A DNA stretch of 14,269 nt from an uncultured Christensenella sp. GTDB taxonomy: Bacteria > Bacillota > Clostridia > Christensenellales > Pumilibacteraceae. Within the stretch, counting starts at the first letter, position 1; every line of letters begins with the position of its first letter. The DNA lies in assembly GCA_910577995.1 (NCBI GenBank), contig CAJTND010000023.1, positions 1 through 14,269 on the forward strand. Direction: 5' to 3'. The translations under genes and the position numbers were made by a program. The notes beneath the pieces are model-generated. The model was not told the origin of the DNA. It was given only the letters and a program-made list of their open reading frames with translations, and made no database searches. Positions 8,497 through 14,250 of the stretch are shown here, one piece after another.

Positions 8497-8525
8497 ATTA
8501 TATCATTCCCGAACGATTTTTGCAA
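8497..8525 (-). promoter_or_regulatory. rtcB promoter
   Basis: Minus-strand -35 TTGCAA (8525-8520), 17-base spacer, perfect -10 TATAAT (8502-8497). The predicted start near 8490 leaves a leader of about 20 bases before the rtcB ATG. Confidence 0.8.
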
Positions 8526-8550
8526 TAACAAAATCATTCAATATCATCAT

Positions 8551-8655
8551 CCGATTTTCGATCGAGTTTTTTGTTCTTATTTATATGCGCAGCGATCGAC
8601 AAAAACGAAAAATCGGTCTATAAGCGAACTGCCGATAGATCGACTGATTTATCGG
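8551..8655 (-). other. Cluster of four mutually pairing segments (possible attenuator-like structure)
   Basis: In minus-strand order the region holds: 1, CCGATA (8655-8650); 2, TATCGG (8637-8632); 3, CCGATTTTTCG (8616-8606); 4, CGAAAATCGG (8560-8551). Segments 1 and 2 pair perfectly (12-base loop). Segments 2 and 3 pair over 5 bp (ATCGG/CCGAT) and are followed by TTTTCGTTTTTG, a weak terminator. Segments 3 and 4 pair over 10 bp with one bulge. Adjacent pairings exclude each other. The region follows the stop of the 80-residue membrane protein gene (8682) and lies upstream of the rtcB promoter, so it would be that gene's 3' untranslated region or a control point for read-through into rtcB. The pairing is seen; the function is inferred. 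Confidence 0.4.
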
Positions 8656-8681
8656 TATTACGAAATTTCTCGCGATACATA

Positions 8682-8924
8682 CTAACGAGTTATTCTATTG
8701 CTTATTAACCAAACGATCAGCGACACTGCGGACAGACTCCCCATAATCGAAACAAAGATCACGGTAAACCTAACGGTAAAGAATTCCATAAATGCTACTT
8801 CGATCGCCCCGATCAAGAAAAACGCAACAGCACAAACTATCGACCAAAAACCGACCTTGCTCTTCTTGCTTTTGGGTGTTTGCACGGATCTATCCTCATC
8901 ATCGAACTGTTGCTCGTTATTCAT
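8682..8924 (-). CDS. Small two-helix membrane protein of unknown function
   Basis: I do not recognise this 80-residue protein. It begins with a hydrophilic, first acidic then lysine-rich segment (MNNEQQFDDEDRSVQTPKSKKSK), followed by two hydrophobic stretches at residues about 25-48 and 53-74 with a very short turn, and ends NRITR. This predicts a hairpin of two membrane helices with both ends on the cytosolic side, given the flanking lysines and arginines. It is a real gene: the ATG at 8924 has AAGGAG six bases upstream, and a well-formed promoter lies at 8944-8972. It stands between tRNA-Arg and rtcB, transcribed in the same direction, and its 3' side runs into the repeated-pairing region at 8551-8655. 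Confidence 0.75.
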   Translation of the reverse strand: MNNEQQFDDEDRSVQTPKSKKSKVGFWSIVCAVAFFLIGAIEVAFMEFFTVRFTVIFVSIMGSLSAVSLIVWLISNRITR

Positions 8925-8943
8925 ATTTATCTCCTTTTTTTAC

Positions 8944-8972
8944 AGTATACCACGCATAACTAAATTTTGCAA
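8944..8972 (-). promoter_or_regulatory. Promoter of the 80-residue membrane protein gene
   Basis: Minus-strand -35 TTGCAA (8972-8967), 17-base spacer, -10 TATACT (8949-8944). A start near 8937 would leave a short leader carrying the AAAAAAGGAG ribosome binding site. The -35 hexamer is identical to that of rtcB. Confidence 0.75.
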
Positions 8973-9007
8973 GTACAATTTTTGCTCTGACTGACAGATA
9001 GATTTAG

Positions 9008-9049
9008 CAAATATAAAAATCGTACTAAAAGCAAAAAACTTTTAGTACG
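9008..9049 (-). terminator. Rho-independent terminator of tRNA-Arg
   Basis: CGTACTAAAAG (9049-9039 on the minus strand) pairs perfectly with CTTTTAGTACG (9031-9021), an 11-bp stem with a 7-base loop, followed by ATTTTTATATTT. It starts a few bases after the encoded CCA of the tRNA. It has no T tract in the plus direction. Confidence 0.9.
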
Positions 9050-9056
9050 ACGCACT

Positions 9057-9134
9057 TGGTACGCCCGACAAGGCTCGAACTTGCGACCTTTGGAATCGGA
9101 ATCCAACGCTCTGATCCGACTGAGCTACGGGCGC
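9057..9134 (-). tRNA. tRNA-Arg (anticodon CCG)
   Basis: The 78-base cloverleaf includes the encoded CCA. Acceptor stem GCGCCCG/CGGGCGT has a G1:U72 wobble at the end; D arm GCTC-AGTCGGATCA-GAGC; anticodon arm TTGGA-TTCCGAT-TCCAA with CCG at positions 34-36, reading CGG; variable loop AGGTC; T arm GCAAG-TTCGAGC-CTTGT with a G:U closing pair; discriminator A. C35 and G36 with A73 fit arginine identity rules only in part (most bacterial tRNA-Arg have A20 and C35), but the anticodon is unambiguous. It has its own promoter (9147-9175) and terminator. Confidence 0.95.
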
Positions 9135-9146
9135 TGACGCTTACTC

Positions 9147-9175
9147 AATATATCACAGTCACTGCGAAAATGCAA
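9147..9175 (-). promoter_or_regulatory. tRNA-Arg promoter
   Basis: Minus-strand -35 TTGCAT (9175-9170), 17-base spacer, -10 TATATT (9152-9147). The predicted start near 9140 is only about 6 bases before the mature 5' end at 9134. Confidence 0.8.
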
Positions 9176-9310
9176 GGGATTTGACGCGCTTTCCGTTTTT
9201 ATTGCCGTCGGCGCGTTCTTGCAAAAGAAAAACGCCTTCCCGATGCGCTATCAAAAAGACGCCTCCGTATATGCAAGCGCGACGCGCGTTACACCGTATT
9301 TTCTATTCAT

Positions 9311-9339
9311 ATTATACCGCGACTGTCGGTTTTTGTCAA
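9311..9339 (-). promoter_or_regulatory. Perfect consensus promoter with no obvious gene
   Basis: Minus-strand TTGACA (9339-9334), exactly 17 bases, TATAAT (9316-9311). It is the best match to the sigma-A consensus in the window, yet the first real feature downstream is tRNA-Arg, about 170 bases away, which has its own promoter. The 9135-9310 stretch has no plausible reading frame with a ribosome binding site. The transcript might feed the tRNA or end near TTTTTCTTTT (9235-9226), giving a candidate small RNA of about 80 bases. The hairpin before that T tract is weak. Confidence 0.7.
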
Positions 9340-9396
9340 AGCTTTTCGCCGATAAATTTTTTGCCGCACGCAGGATATTTCCGTCATTGCTTCCCT

Positions 9397-10236
9397 TCAA
9401 AACTCGGGAGTATACGACGGGTCGGCGGACTCGAAAGCCTGTGTATAGCCGTTATTCAATCCGAGTTTTGCCGCGTGCTCGACGACTATTTTATATTCGA
9501 GTTTTTTCAGTCTTGCGCTCGGCTCGCCGACGCCGTTGGGCGTGAACTGGCTCATGATAGATACCGTCGTATCCGTGCCGAGTTCTTTCGCGATAAAGTC
9601 CAGCGCGGCTATCGAATTGTCCACATGCCCCGGCAGTACAAGGTGCCTGACTATCAAGCCGCGTTTCATCGTCGGCTTTCCGTCGACGTTCGTCCATTCG
9701 TCGCTCATGCGGCGCATTTCTTTGAGCGCGGCTTTTGCCGTCCGCACATAGTCGGGTGCGGCGGAGAACCGTTCCGCGAGCGATGCGTCGGCATACTTAA
9801 AGTCGGCGAGGAACACGTCCGAAAATTCCGCGGCGCGGTGCACTCCGTCGATCGTTTCGTAACCCGAAGTATTGTAAATAAAAGAATGCCCGCGCTTACA
9901 CAGCGGCAGCGCGCGCTCTATTGCGCCGATGAAATGCGTCGGCGTCACGAGGTCGATGCGGTTTTGCGTTCCGTCGAAAAGCTTGGCGAGCCGCGCGTCC
10001 GAGAGTTCCTCGCTGACCGCGCCGCGGCTAATCCTATGGTTTTGGCAGTACGAGCATTTGAGGCTGCATCCGCCGAAGAACACCGCCGCGACCGTACCGA
10101 CGCACGGCTCTTCGTGCTCGAACGGGTCGACGGTCTTGGCTATCCTCGCGGCGACGCCGCAACCGCAAAACCCGAGCCGCGTCGTTCTGTCGACGCCGCA
10201 CTGCCTCGGGCAATCGTAGCAAGCGCCGACGGTCAT
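9397..10236 (-). CDS. Radical SAM protein, PflX-like (COG1313 type)
   Basis: This 279-residue protein binds a 4Fe-4S cluster through Cys57, Cys61 and Cys64 (CSLKCSYCQNH, the CX3CX2C signature), which cleaves S-adenosylmethionine to start radical chemistry. A separate N-terminal cysteine group (Cys6, Cys9, Cys13, Cys24 and Cys26 in ACYDCPRQCGVDRTTRLGFCGCG) is typical of the PflX/COG1313 group, as are NRIDLVTPTHF, YNTSGYE, DFKYAD, RGLIVRHLVLPGH and MSQFTPNG. The substrate is unknown; despite resemblance to pyruvate formate-lyase activase, no glycyl radical enzyme gene is nearby. The start at 10236 is chosen because its ATG overlaps the TGA of the upstream gene (ATGA), a sign of coupled translation; the longer open frame to 10674 is only an extension inside that neighbour. 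It is apparently the last gene of the rpmH operon. No strong terminator follows. Confidence 0.88.
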   Translation of the reverse strand: MTVGACYDCPRQCGVDRTTRLGFCGCGVAARIAKTVDPFEHEEPCVGTVAAVFFGGCSLKCSYCQNHRISRGAVSEELSDARLAKLFDGTQNRIDLVTPTHFIGAIERALPLCKRGHSFIYNTSGYETIDGVHRAAEFSDVFLADFKYADASLAERFSAAPDYVRTAKAALKEMRRMSDEWTNVDGKPTMKRGLIVRHLVLPGHVDNSIAALDFIAKELGTDTTVSIMSQFTPNGVGEPSARLKKLEYKIVVEHAAKLGLNNGYTQAFESADPSYTPEF

Positions 10237-10805
10237 TTGAGTATGCTTTTCTTGACGGCTTTTCGCACGGACTGAAAGTCGAGCGGCTCGTTCGTCCAGA
10301 ACGTAACGACGGGTAGACCGGCGTCGCGGCATATCGCATTGACCTTTTCGTCGCGGTCGCGACGATCGGCGCGCTTGTGCGAGCTGTCGTTGAGCTCGAC
10401 GAGCAGTAACGGCTCGAAGGTCTTTCTGTCGACAAAGCAGTAATCGCAAACGCGGAACAGCTCGTTGCGGTACGACGTGTTCGTCTTTTTGTCGATAACG
10501 CTGACGAGCGCTATCTGCGGCAGGACCTCGTATCTGTCGGGGTCTATCTGCCTGAGGATTGCGAGCAGCTCCTTTTCCTTGGCGGAAACGAGCGTCGTCT
10601 TGCGCTCGTAACGGGAATTGAGCTTGACCTTTTCCCTCGGCTTGTGGAATATGCCCACGGCGCTGACGACGCAAACGACCATGCCGAAGATCGTCGCGAT
10701 ATAGAACGTGTCGTTGAACTCACGGAAAAACGGCAGCAGGCTGAAAGTGAACAGCGTGCCGCCGCCGAAAAACATTAGGATATAAAGATATCTGCGCCAA
10801 TTCAT
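10233..10805 (-). CDS. Membrane-anchored DUF2726 protein
   Basis: The 190-residue protein has two membrane segments (residues about 5-25, LYILMFFGGGTLFTFSLLPFF, and about 32-51, YIATIFGMVVCVVSAVGIF), then a soluble domain from about residue 70. That domain resembles DUF2726: VSAKEKELLAILRQI, the aromatic/charged core YRNELFRVCDYCFVDRKTFEPLLLVELNDSSHKR, and the ending DAGLPVVTFWT. DUF2726 is related to nuclease folds of the restriction endonuclease type; the Asp in CDYCFVD, Glu and Asp in ELNDSSH and the following basic residues resemble such a core, but activity is not shown. The start at 10805 has GGAG seven bases upstream. An upstream ATG at 10961 in the same frame would overlap the end of jag by 89 bases and adds a basic low-complexity stretch, so I reject it. 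It lies 67 bases after jag and overlaps the radical SAM gene by four bases. Confidence 0.8.
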   Translation of the reverse strand: MNWRRYLYILMFFGGGTLFTFSLLPFFREFNDTFYIATIFGMVVCVVSAVGIFHKPREKVKLNSRYERKTTLVSAKEKELLAILRQIDPDRYEVLPQIALVSVIDKKTNTSYRNELFRVCDYCFVDRKTFEPLLLVELNDSSHKRADRRDRDEKVNAICRDAGLPVVTFWTNEPLDFQSVRKAVKKSILK

Positions 10806-10872
10806 ACGAGATCTCCGCGCAACGCCTGCGCCCGTACCGCCGAAACCCGACGACCGCGAAACTTCCGTTCGC

Positions 10873-11961
10873 TTATTCTTCGTACTCCTCGACTTCGCGA
10901 CCGCCGCCGTCCTCGCGGCCACCGTCGCGCCGTCTTTCGTCCTTGGTGGGGAATATGACAACGCATCTGTACGGCTCTTTGCCCTCCGATGCGGTCGTTA
11001 CTCTGTTGTTGTCCGAGAGCGCGAAGTGCACCGTGCGGCGGTCCACCCTGTCCATCGGCTCGAGCTTTATCTTGCGCCGACGCTGTACGCACTCCTTCGC
11101 CCTGCGCCGAGCCATCGACGTGAGCGACGCGGCACGCCGCGCGCGATAGCCGTTGCAGTCGACGGTAACGTTGACCTTGCATTTCTCCGCACGCTCGGCG
11201 GTCTCCGCAAGATACGACAGTGCGGAAAGCGTTTCGCCGTGCCTGCCGATGATCAGCGAATCGTCGCCGTCCGCCGCCGTTACCGTTATCTTTTCGGGAT
11301 CGTCCGCATCAGCCTCGACGTCCGCGTCGAATCCCATTTTTTCTATCGTGAGCTTTACGAACTCCAACGCTCTTTCGAGCGCCTGCCGCTCTTCCTCGCG
11401 GAGCTTGCGCGGACGGCTTTTTCCGTCCTGCCGCGACTGTCCGTCGCGGGGCTTCGCGTTTCGGTCCGCTCGGTCTTCCTGCCCGTCCGACGCGGCGTTC
11501 TCCGCTCCGTCTTTTTTGAGCGCAGGTCCGTCGTGCTCCGACGCCTGCGCGAACTCGTTTTTTCCGTTCGCCTTTTTCGCGGCGGGCTTTTCCGCCCGCT
11601 CGCTTTTGCCGCCGTCCGATTTTTTCGCCTTGTCCGCGCTCTTTGCCGCGTGCTTATCCGCAGGCTTCTTGTCGTCCTTTTTTTCCGGCGCTTTCTTCGG
11701 CTCGGCAGCGGGCTTGACCGGCTCGCGTTTTTCCTCGACCTTCGGCGCGGGCGCGGTCGGCTTTTCCGTCTCGCGCTTCGCCGCGGCAGGCGGTTCGTCG
11801 AGCTCTACCGTCAAACGCACCTTCGCCTTGCGGAACAGTCCGCCCGTTTCCAAAACCTCGACTCTGACATCGTCGAGCGTGACGCCGAGCTGTTCCAAAC
11901 CCTGCTTTATAGCGTCCTCCGGTTTCTTGGCGGTTATCTCGACAGATCTTCCGTCGTGCAT
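10873..11961 (-). CDS. jag: KhpB/Jag, KH and R3H domain RNA-binding protein
   Basis: Jag (KhpB, also EloR) binds RNA and in Gram-positives helps control cell elongation and division, usually with KhpA. The order of domains is Jag-N (residues about 5-52, with ETGGLFRKAKVRL), a linker of about 130 residues (56-185) made almost wholly of Lys, Ala, Pro, Glu and Asp, a KH domain (about 190-270) with the GxxG loop IIGRHGE (237-243), and an R3H domain (about 275-338) with Arg308 and His312 in DRRTVHF. The Arg/Gly/Glu-rich tail ends EVEEYEE. At 362 residues it is longer than the usual 200-250 because of the linker. The ATG at 11961 has AGGAGG eight bases upstream, and the yidC stop is 12 bases before the start, the usual adjacency. 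Confidence 0.95.
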   Translation of the reverse strand: MHDGRSVEITAKKPEDAIKQGLEQLGVTLDDVRVEVLETGGLFRKAKVRLTVELDEPPAAAKRETEKPTAPAPKVEEKREPVKPAAEPKKAPEKKDDKKPADKHAAKSADKAKKSDGGKSERAEKPAAKKANGKNEFAQASEHDGPALKKDGAENAASDGQEDRADRNAKPRDGQSRQDGKSRPRKLREEERQALERALEFVKLTIEKMGFDADVEADADDPEKITVTAADGDDSLIIGRHGETLSALSYLAETAERAEKCKVNVTVDCNGYRARRAASLTSMARRRAKECVQRRRKIKLEPMDRVDRRTVHFALSDNNRVTTASEGKEPYRCVVIFPTKDERRRDGGREDGGGREVEEYEE

Positions 11962-11973
11962 CGTATTTTCCTC

Positions 11974-13344
11974 CTATTTCCGCTTGCCGTCGCCGACGTC
12001 GGTATTCATGAGTTCGTTGGGGTCGGGACGACTGCTCTTGACCGCCGTCCGCGCGCCCTTGTCTTTGTCTTTGACCTTTCTCGCGGCAGGCGCGGTTTTC
12101 TGCGTTTCGCGCTTGCCCGCATTCGGGTTAGCGCCCTTGACGTAATGGATTATAGCGGAGCTGTCCGAGCCGGCGACGCCGCGCGTACTGCCGACCTTGA
12201 TGCCGTGACGGCGCGACGAACGCGTCTTGTCTATGAGCTTGACGACGCCCGTCATAGTAAAGTTCATGAACAGCGTCATTGCGGAGTTGGTCACCATGTA
12301 CAGCGTGAATATCGACGCGTACTGTATCGCGAAAACCGCCATCATCACGGGCATGATGAACATCATCACCTTCATGCTCGTAGCCATGCCGCCCTTGGCG
12401 TTGACCTGTCCCGCCTTTTTCTGCTGGAATGTCGAGAGCAGCTGCGACCCGACCGAAAGCAAAACGACGAGGATGGGCAGTATCAAGAACCCGTTTACCT
12501 TGCTGTGCGTGTCGTCGTTGAGCAGTTTGTACATAACGCGGTTGTACGTGCTCTCGTTGAGGCACGCGCCTATCTGCTCGCTTGTAAGCCCATTACTGCC
12601 GGGCTTGGCGTATTTGTTGATCGAAGTGTTGAACGTGTTCCAATCGAGTATCGCGCGGTTGCCCCACGGGATATCGGGCGCCCAGATATTCTTTATCCAC
12701 AGGAACGACGCCTGTATCTTGTCGCGATCCTCAAGCTCGAACGTATCGGCGAGCCCGTACTCTGTCCTGAGCTTTTGAACGTACTCATCGTCTATACCGT
12801 TATAATAAAGATTGAACACGGCGTCCTGCGCGACCGACGTCGCAACGGTCTCGCCCTTGTCGCCGACGACCTGTTCGTAGACGATATTATATTCGTCGTA
12901 CATCGTCGTATATTCTTTGAAGGTCATATACTGCGCGACGGTGTTCATCGAAAGCCAAAGCGTGATGAACACGACCATCGTCGCTATCATAGGCAGGCAC
13001 GCCGAAAAATAGCTGTAGCCCTCTTTGCGGTTGAGCTCCATCTGTTTTTGCGAGAACGCCTGTTTGTCGTTGCCGTACTGCTTTTGGATCTTTTCCATCG
13101 TCGGCTTGAGCCGCTCGGTGATCTTTTGGTTCTTGTGCATCTTGTACCGCTGATAGAAATCGAGCGGCGACAGGACAAGCTTCAACAGTATGGTAAAAAC
13201 GACGATACGCCAGCCGTAATCGCCGATGAACGCGAACGTTTTGAGTATGAGGATATGCCACATCTTGTTCGGCGCGGTCACGAACGGGGTCATGCCCGCC
13301 GCCGCCTCGCCGAGGAATGCGACTATCGTATTCAGAAAAGCCAT
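11974..13344 (-). CDS. yidC: YidC/SpoIIIJ/Oxa1 membrane protein insertase, enlarged
   Basis: YidC inserts membrane proteins, alone or with SecYEG. The start MAFLNTIVAFLG at 13344 has GGGGAG seven bases upstream; the open frame extends further but only as a shadow of yidD and rnpA. The conserved groove arginine is Arg46 in YGWRIVVFTILLKLVLSPLDF. The cytosolic coiled hairpin (64-108) and second helix (SYFSACLPMIATMVVFITLWL, 111-131) follow, then the remaining helices after GFLILPILVVLLSVGSQLL (285-303) and SMKVMMFIMPVMMAVFAIQYASIFTLYMVTN split about 323-353. The protein has 456 residues against about 260-280 in Bacillus. The difference lies in two extracytoplasmic insertions around the conserved ASFLWIKNIWAPD (residues about 140-211 and 225-284) and a basic tail (372-456). 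There is no signal-peptide lipobox. The gene overlaps yidD by 13 bases. Confidence 0.95.
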   Translation of the reverse strand: MAFLNTIVAFLGEAAAGMTPFVTAPNKMWHILILKTFAFIGDYGWRIVVFTILLKLVLSPLDFYQRYKMHKNQKITERLKPTMEKIQKQYGNDKQAFSQKQMELNRKEGYSYFSACLPMIATMVVFITLWLSMNTVAQYMTFKEYTTMYDEYNIVYEQVVGDKGETVATSVAQDAVFNLYYNGIDDEYVQKLRTEYGLADTFELEDRDKIQASFLWIKNIWAPDIPWGNRAILDWNTFNTSINKYAKPGSNGLTSEQIGACLNESTYNRVMYKLLNDDTHSKVNGFLILPILVVLLSVGSQLLSTFQQKKAGQVNAKGGMATSMKVMMFIMPVMMAVFAIQYASIFTLYMVTNSAMTLFMNFTMTGVVKLIDKTRSSRRHGIKVGSTRGVAGSDSSAIIHYVKGANPNAGKRETQKTAPAARKVKDKDKGARTAVKSSRPDPNELMNTDVGDGKRK

Positions 13345-13616
13345 TTCATGTCTCCCCGCGGATCGTCGGGTACGGGATCGAAACCGCCCGGATTCCAGGG
13401 CACGCAACGCAATATGCGCCTGACGCCGAGGAATATCCCGACTATAACACCGCGTTTTTTGATAGCCTCGACCATGTAGGTCGAGCAGCTCGGAGTGTAA
13501 ATGCACACGTCGGGCGTCAGCGGCGAAATGCACTTTTTGTAAAAGTACACCAAGCCGATGAACAGCCAGCGAAAAGTAAGAATGCTCTTGACGATGCGTT
13601 TCGTCCGCCGCTTCAT
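13332..13616 (-). CDS. yidD: YidD, membrane protein insertion efficiency factor
   Basis: A small membrane-associated protein that aids YidC-dependent insertion. The 94 residues show the family pattern: an N-terminal amphipathic/hydrophobic stretch (ILTFRWLFIGLVYFYKK), CISPLTP, the cysteine pair around YTPSCSTYMVEAIKKRG, and RRILRCVPWNPGGFDPVPD. The central Arg/Tyr positions vary (VCIYTPSCS instead of the common RCRFxPTCS). The ATG at 13616 overlaps the TGA of rnpA (ATGA), and the end overlaps yidC by 13 bases, so translation is likely coupled along the chain. Confidence 0.95.
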   Translation of the reverse strand: MKRRTKRIVKSILTFRWLFIGLVYFYKKCISPLTPDVCIYTPSCSTYMVEAIKKRGVIVGIFLGVRRILRCVPWNPGGFDPVPDDPRGDMKWLF

Positions 13617-13942
13617 CGGATAAGCCCCGCGCGCGCGAACAAACGCTCCAGCTCGCCGTCAAGCTCCCGATAGCCGCGTTCCGCCGCAGATATGTTGGCG
13701 GAAACTATCGCCTGACAGCCGCGCAGCCTCGGCAGTTTGATACGCACCGCGGCGCGCAGCCGACGCTTGACCTTGTTGCGAACGACCGCCTTACCGACTT
13801 TATTCGACACCGAAAAACCCACCCGAACGGTCTTTGCGGGCGTGTAGATCAGCGTAAGATCGGGTTCTGCCACACGCTTGCCGTTGCGGTAAACGTAACT
13901 GAACGAGCCGTGCTTATTCAGCCTGTTAGCTTTGCCGAGCAA
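13613..13942 (-). CDS. rnpA: Ribonuclease P protein component
   Basis: RnpA is the protein subunit that helps the RNase P ribozyme remove 5' leaders of pre-tRNAs. The 109-residue protein has the conserved N-terminus NRLNKHGSFSYVYRNGKR and the RNA-binding RNR motif KAVVRNKVKRRLRAAVR (51-67). The start is TTG at 13942, directly next to the TAA of rpmH with no base between; no better ATG exists, and residues after the TTG match the family start. The ribosome binding site is poor (only GG in CTCGGTAAATAA), which suggests that ribosomes finishing rpmH restart here. The end overlaps yidD by four bases. Confidence 0.95.
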   Translation of the reverse strand: MLGKANRLNKHGSFSYVYRNGKRVAEPDLTLIYTPAKTVRVGFSVSNKVGKAVVRNKVKRRLRAAVRIKLPRLRGCQAIVSANISAAERGYRELDGELERLFARAGLIR

Positions 13943-14092
13943 TTATTTACCGAGCGGACGCGGCGTAAGGTTTTTTCTGCCCTTGTTGCGGCGACGGGAA
14001 AGCGTGCGCCTGCCGCCCTGCGTCCTCATTCTCGCACGGAAACCGTGGACCTTGCGTTGTGCGCGTTTCTTGGGTTGATAGGTTCTCTTCAT
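13943..14092 (-). CDS. rpmH: 50S ribosomal protein L34
   Basis: L34 is a small, strongly basic protein of the large ribosomal subunit. The 49 residues start MKRTYQPKKRAQRKVHGFRA and contain the family core (RMRTQGGRRTLSRRRNKGRK). The usual length is 44; the C-terminus here ends NLTPRPLGK in place of the usual RLSA-type ending. The ATG at 14092 has GGAG seven bases upstream. It is the first gene of the cluster, with its own promoter, and its stop touches the TTG start of rnpA. Confidence 0.97.
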   Translation of the reverse strand: MKRTYQPKKRAQRKVHGFRARMRTQGGRRTLSRRRNKGRKNLTPRPLGK

Positions 14093-14137
14093 ATTAAAAC
14101 TCCGTTTCGGCTACTCGCCGTTTTTATCACATTGCCT

Positions 14138-14166
14138 ATTATACAGCACTCGCGCCTTTTAGTCAA
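14138..14166 (-). promoter_or_regulatory. rpmH operon promoter
   Basis: Minus-strand -35 TTGACT (14166-14161), 17-base spacer, perfect -10 TATAAT (14143-14138). The start near 14131 gives a leader of about 40 bases. An AT-rich tract (14171-14200) just upstream could serve as an UP element. No DnaA box of the TTATCCACA type is visible in this intergenic region. Confidence 0.85.
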
Positions 14167-14213
14167 GCGGTTGTTTATTAAAATTTGATTAGCGATATAA
14201 GTCCCGCTCATAT

Positions 14214-14250
14214 AAAAAACCATCCGCAGCCGTATGGCAACGGATGGTTT
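14214..14250 (-). terminator. Rho-independent terminator after the right-edge tRNA
   Basis: AACCATCCG (14249-14241 on the minus strand) pairs perfectly with CGGATGGTT (14226-14218), with further A:T pairs outside and a small GCC/GGC inner stem in the 14-base loop. On the minus strand it ends in a run of T (TTTTTTATATG). It ends a transcript entering from the right, just before the rpmH promoter. Confidence 0.85.

Noticed and set aside
9251..9310. Short frame starting ATG AAT AGA at 9310, right below the orphan promoter
   Set aside because: The ATG lies one base after the -10, upstream of any start that promoter could use, and it has no ribosome binding site.
10237..10674. Longer N-terminus for the radical SAM protein (start at 10674)
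   Set aside because: The extension lies wholly inside the DUF2726 gene in another frame and consists of Arg/Gln/Ala-rich shadow sequence; the family start and the ATGA overlap support 10236.
10806..10961. Longer N-terminus for the DUF2726 protein (start at 10961)
   Set aside because: It would overlap the end of jag by 89 bases and add a low-complexity basic stretch; the ATG at 10805 has GGAG at the right distance and begins directly before the first membrane helix.
11026..13479. 817-residue plus-strand open frame opposite jag and yidC
   Set aside because: It spans two well-supported minus-strand genes in antisense and has shadow-type composition (runs of Arg, Leu and Val).
14093..14213. Possible oriC next to rpmH
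   Set aside because: The gap is AT-rich, but no TTATCCACA-type DnaA boxes are visible, and it is accounted for by the rpmH promoter and the tRNA terminator.
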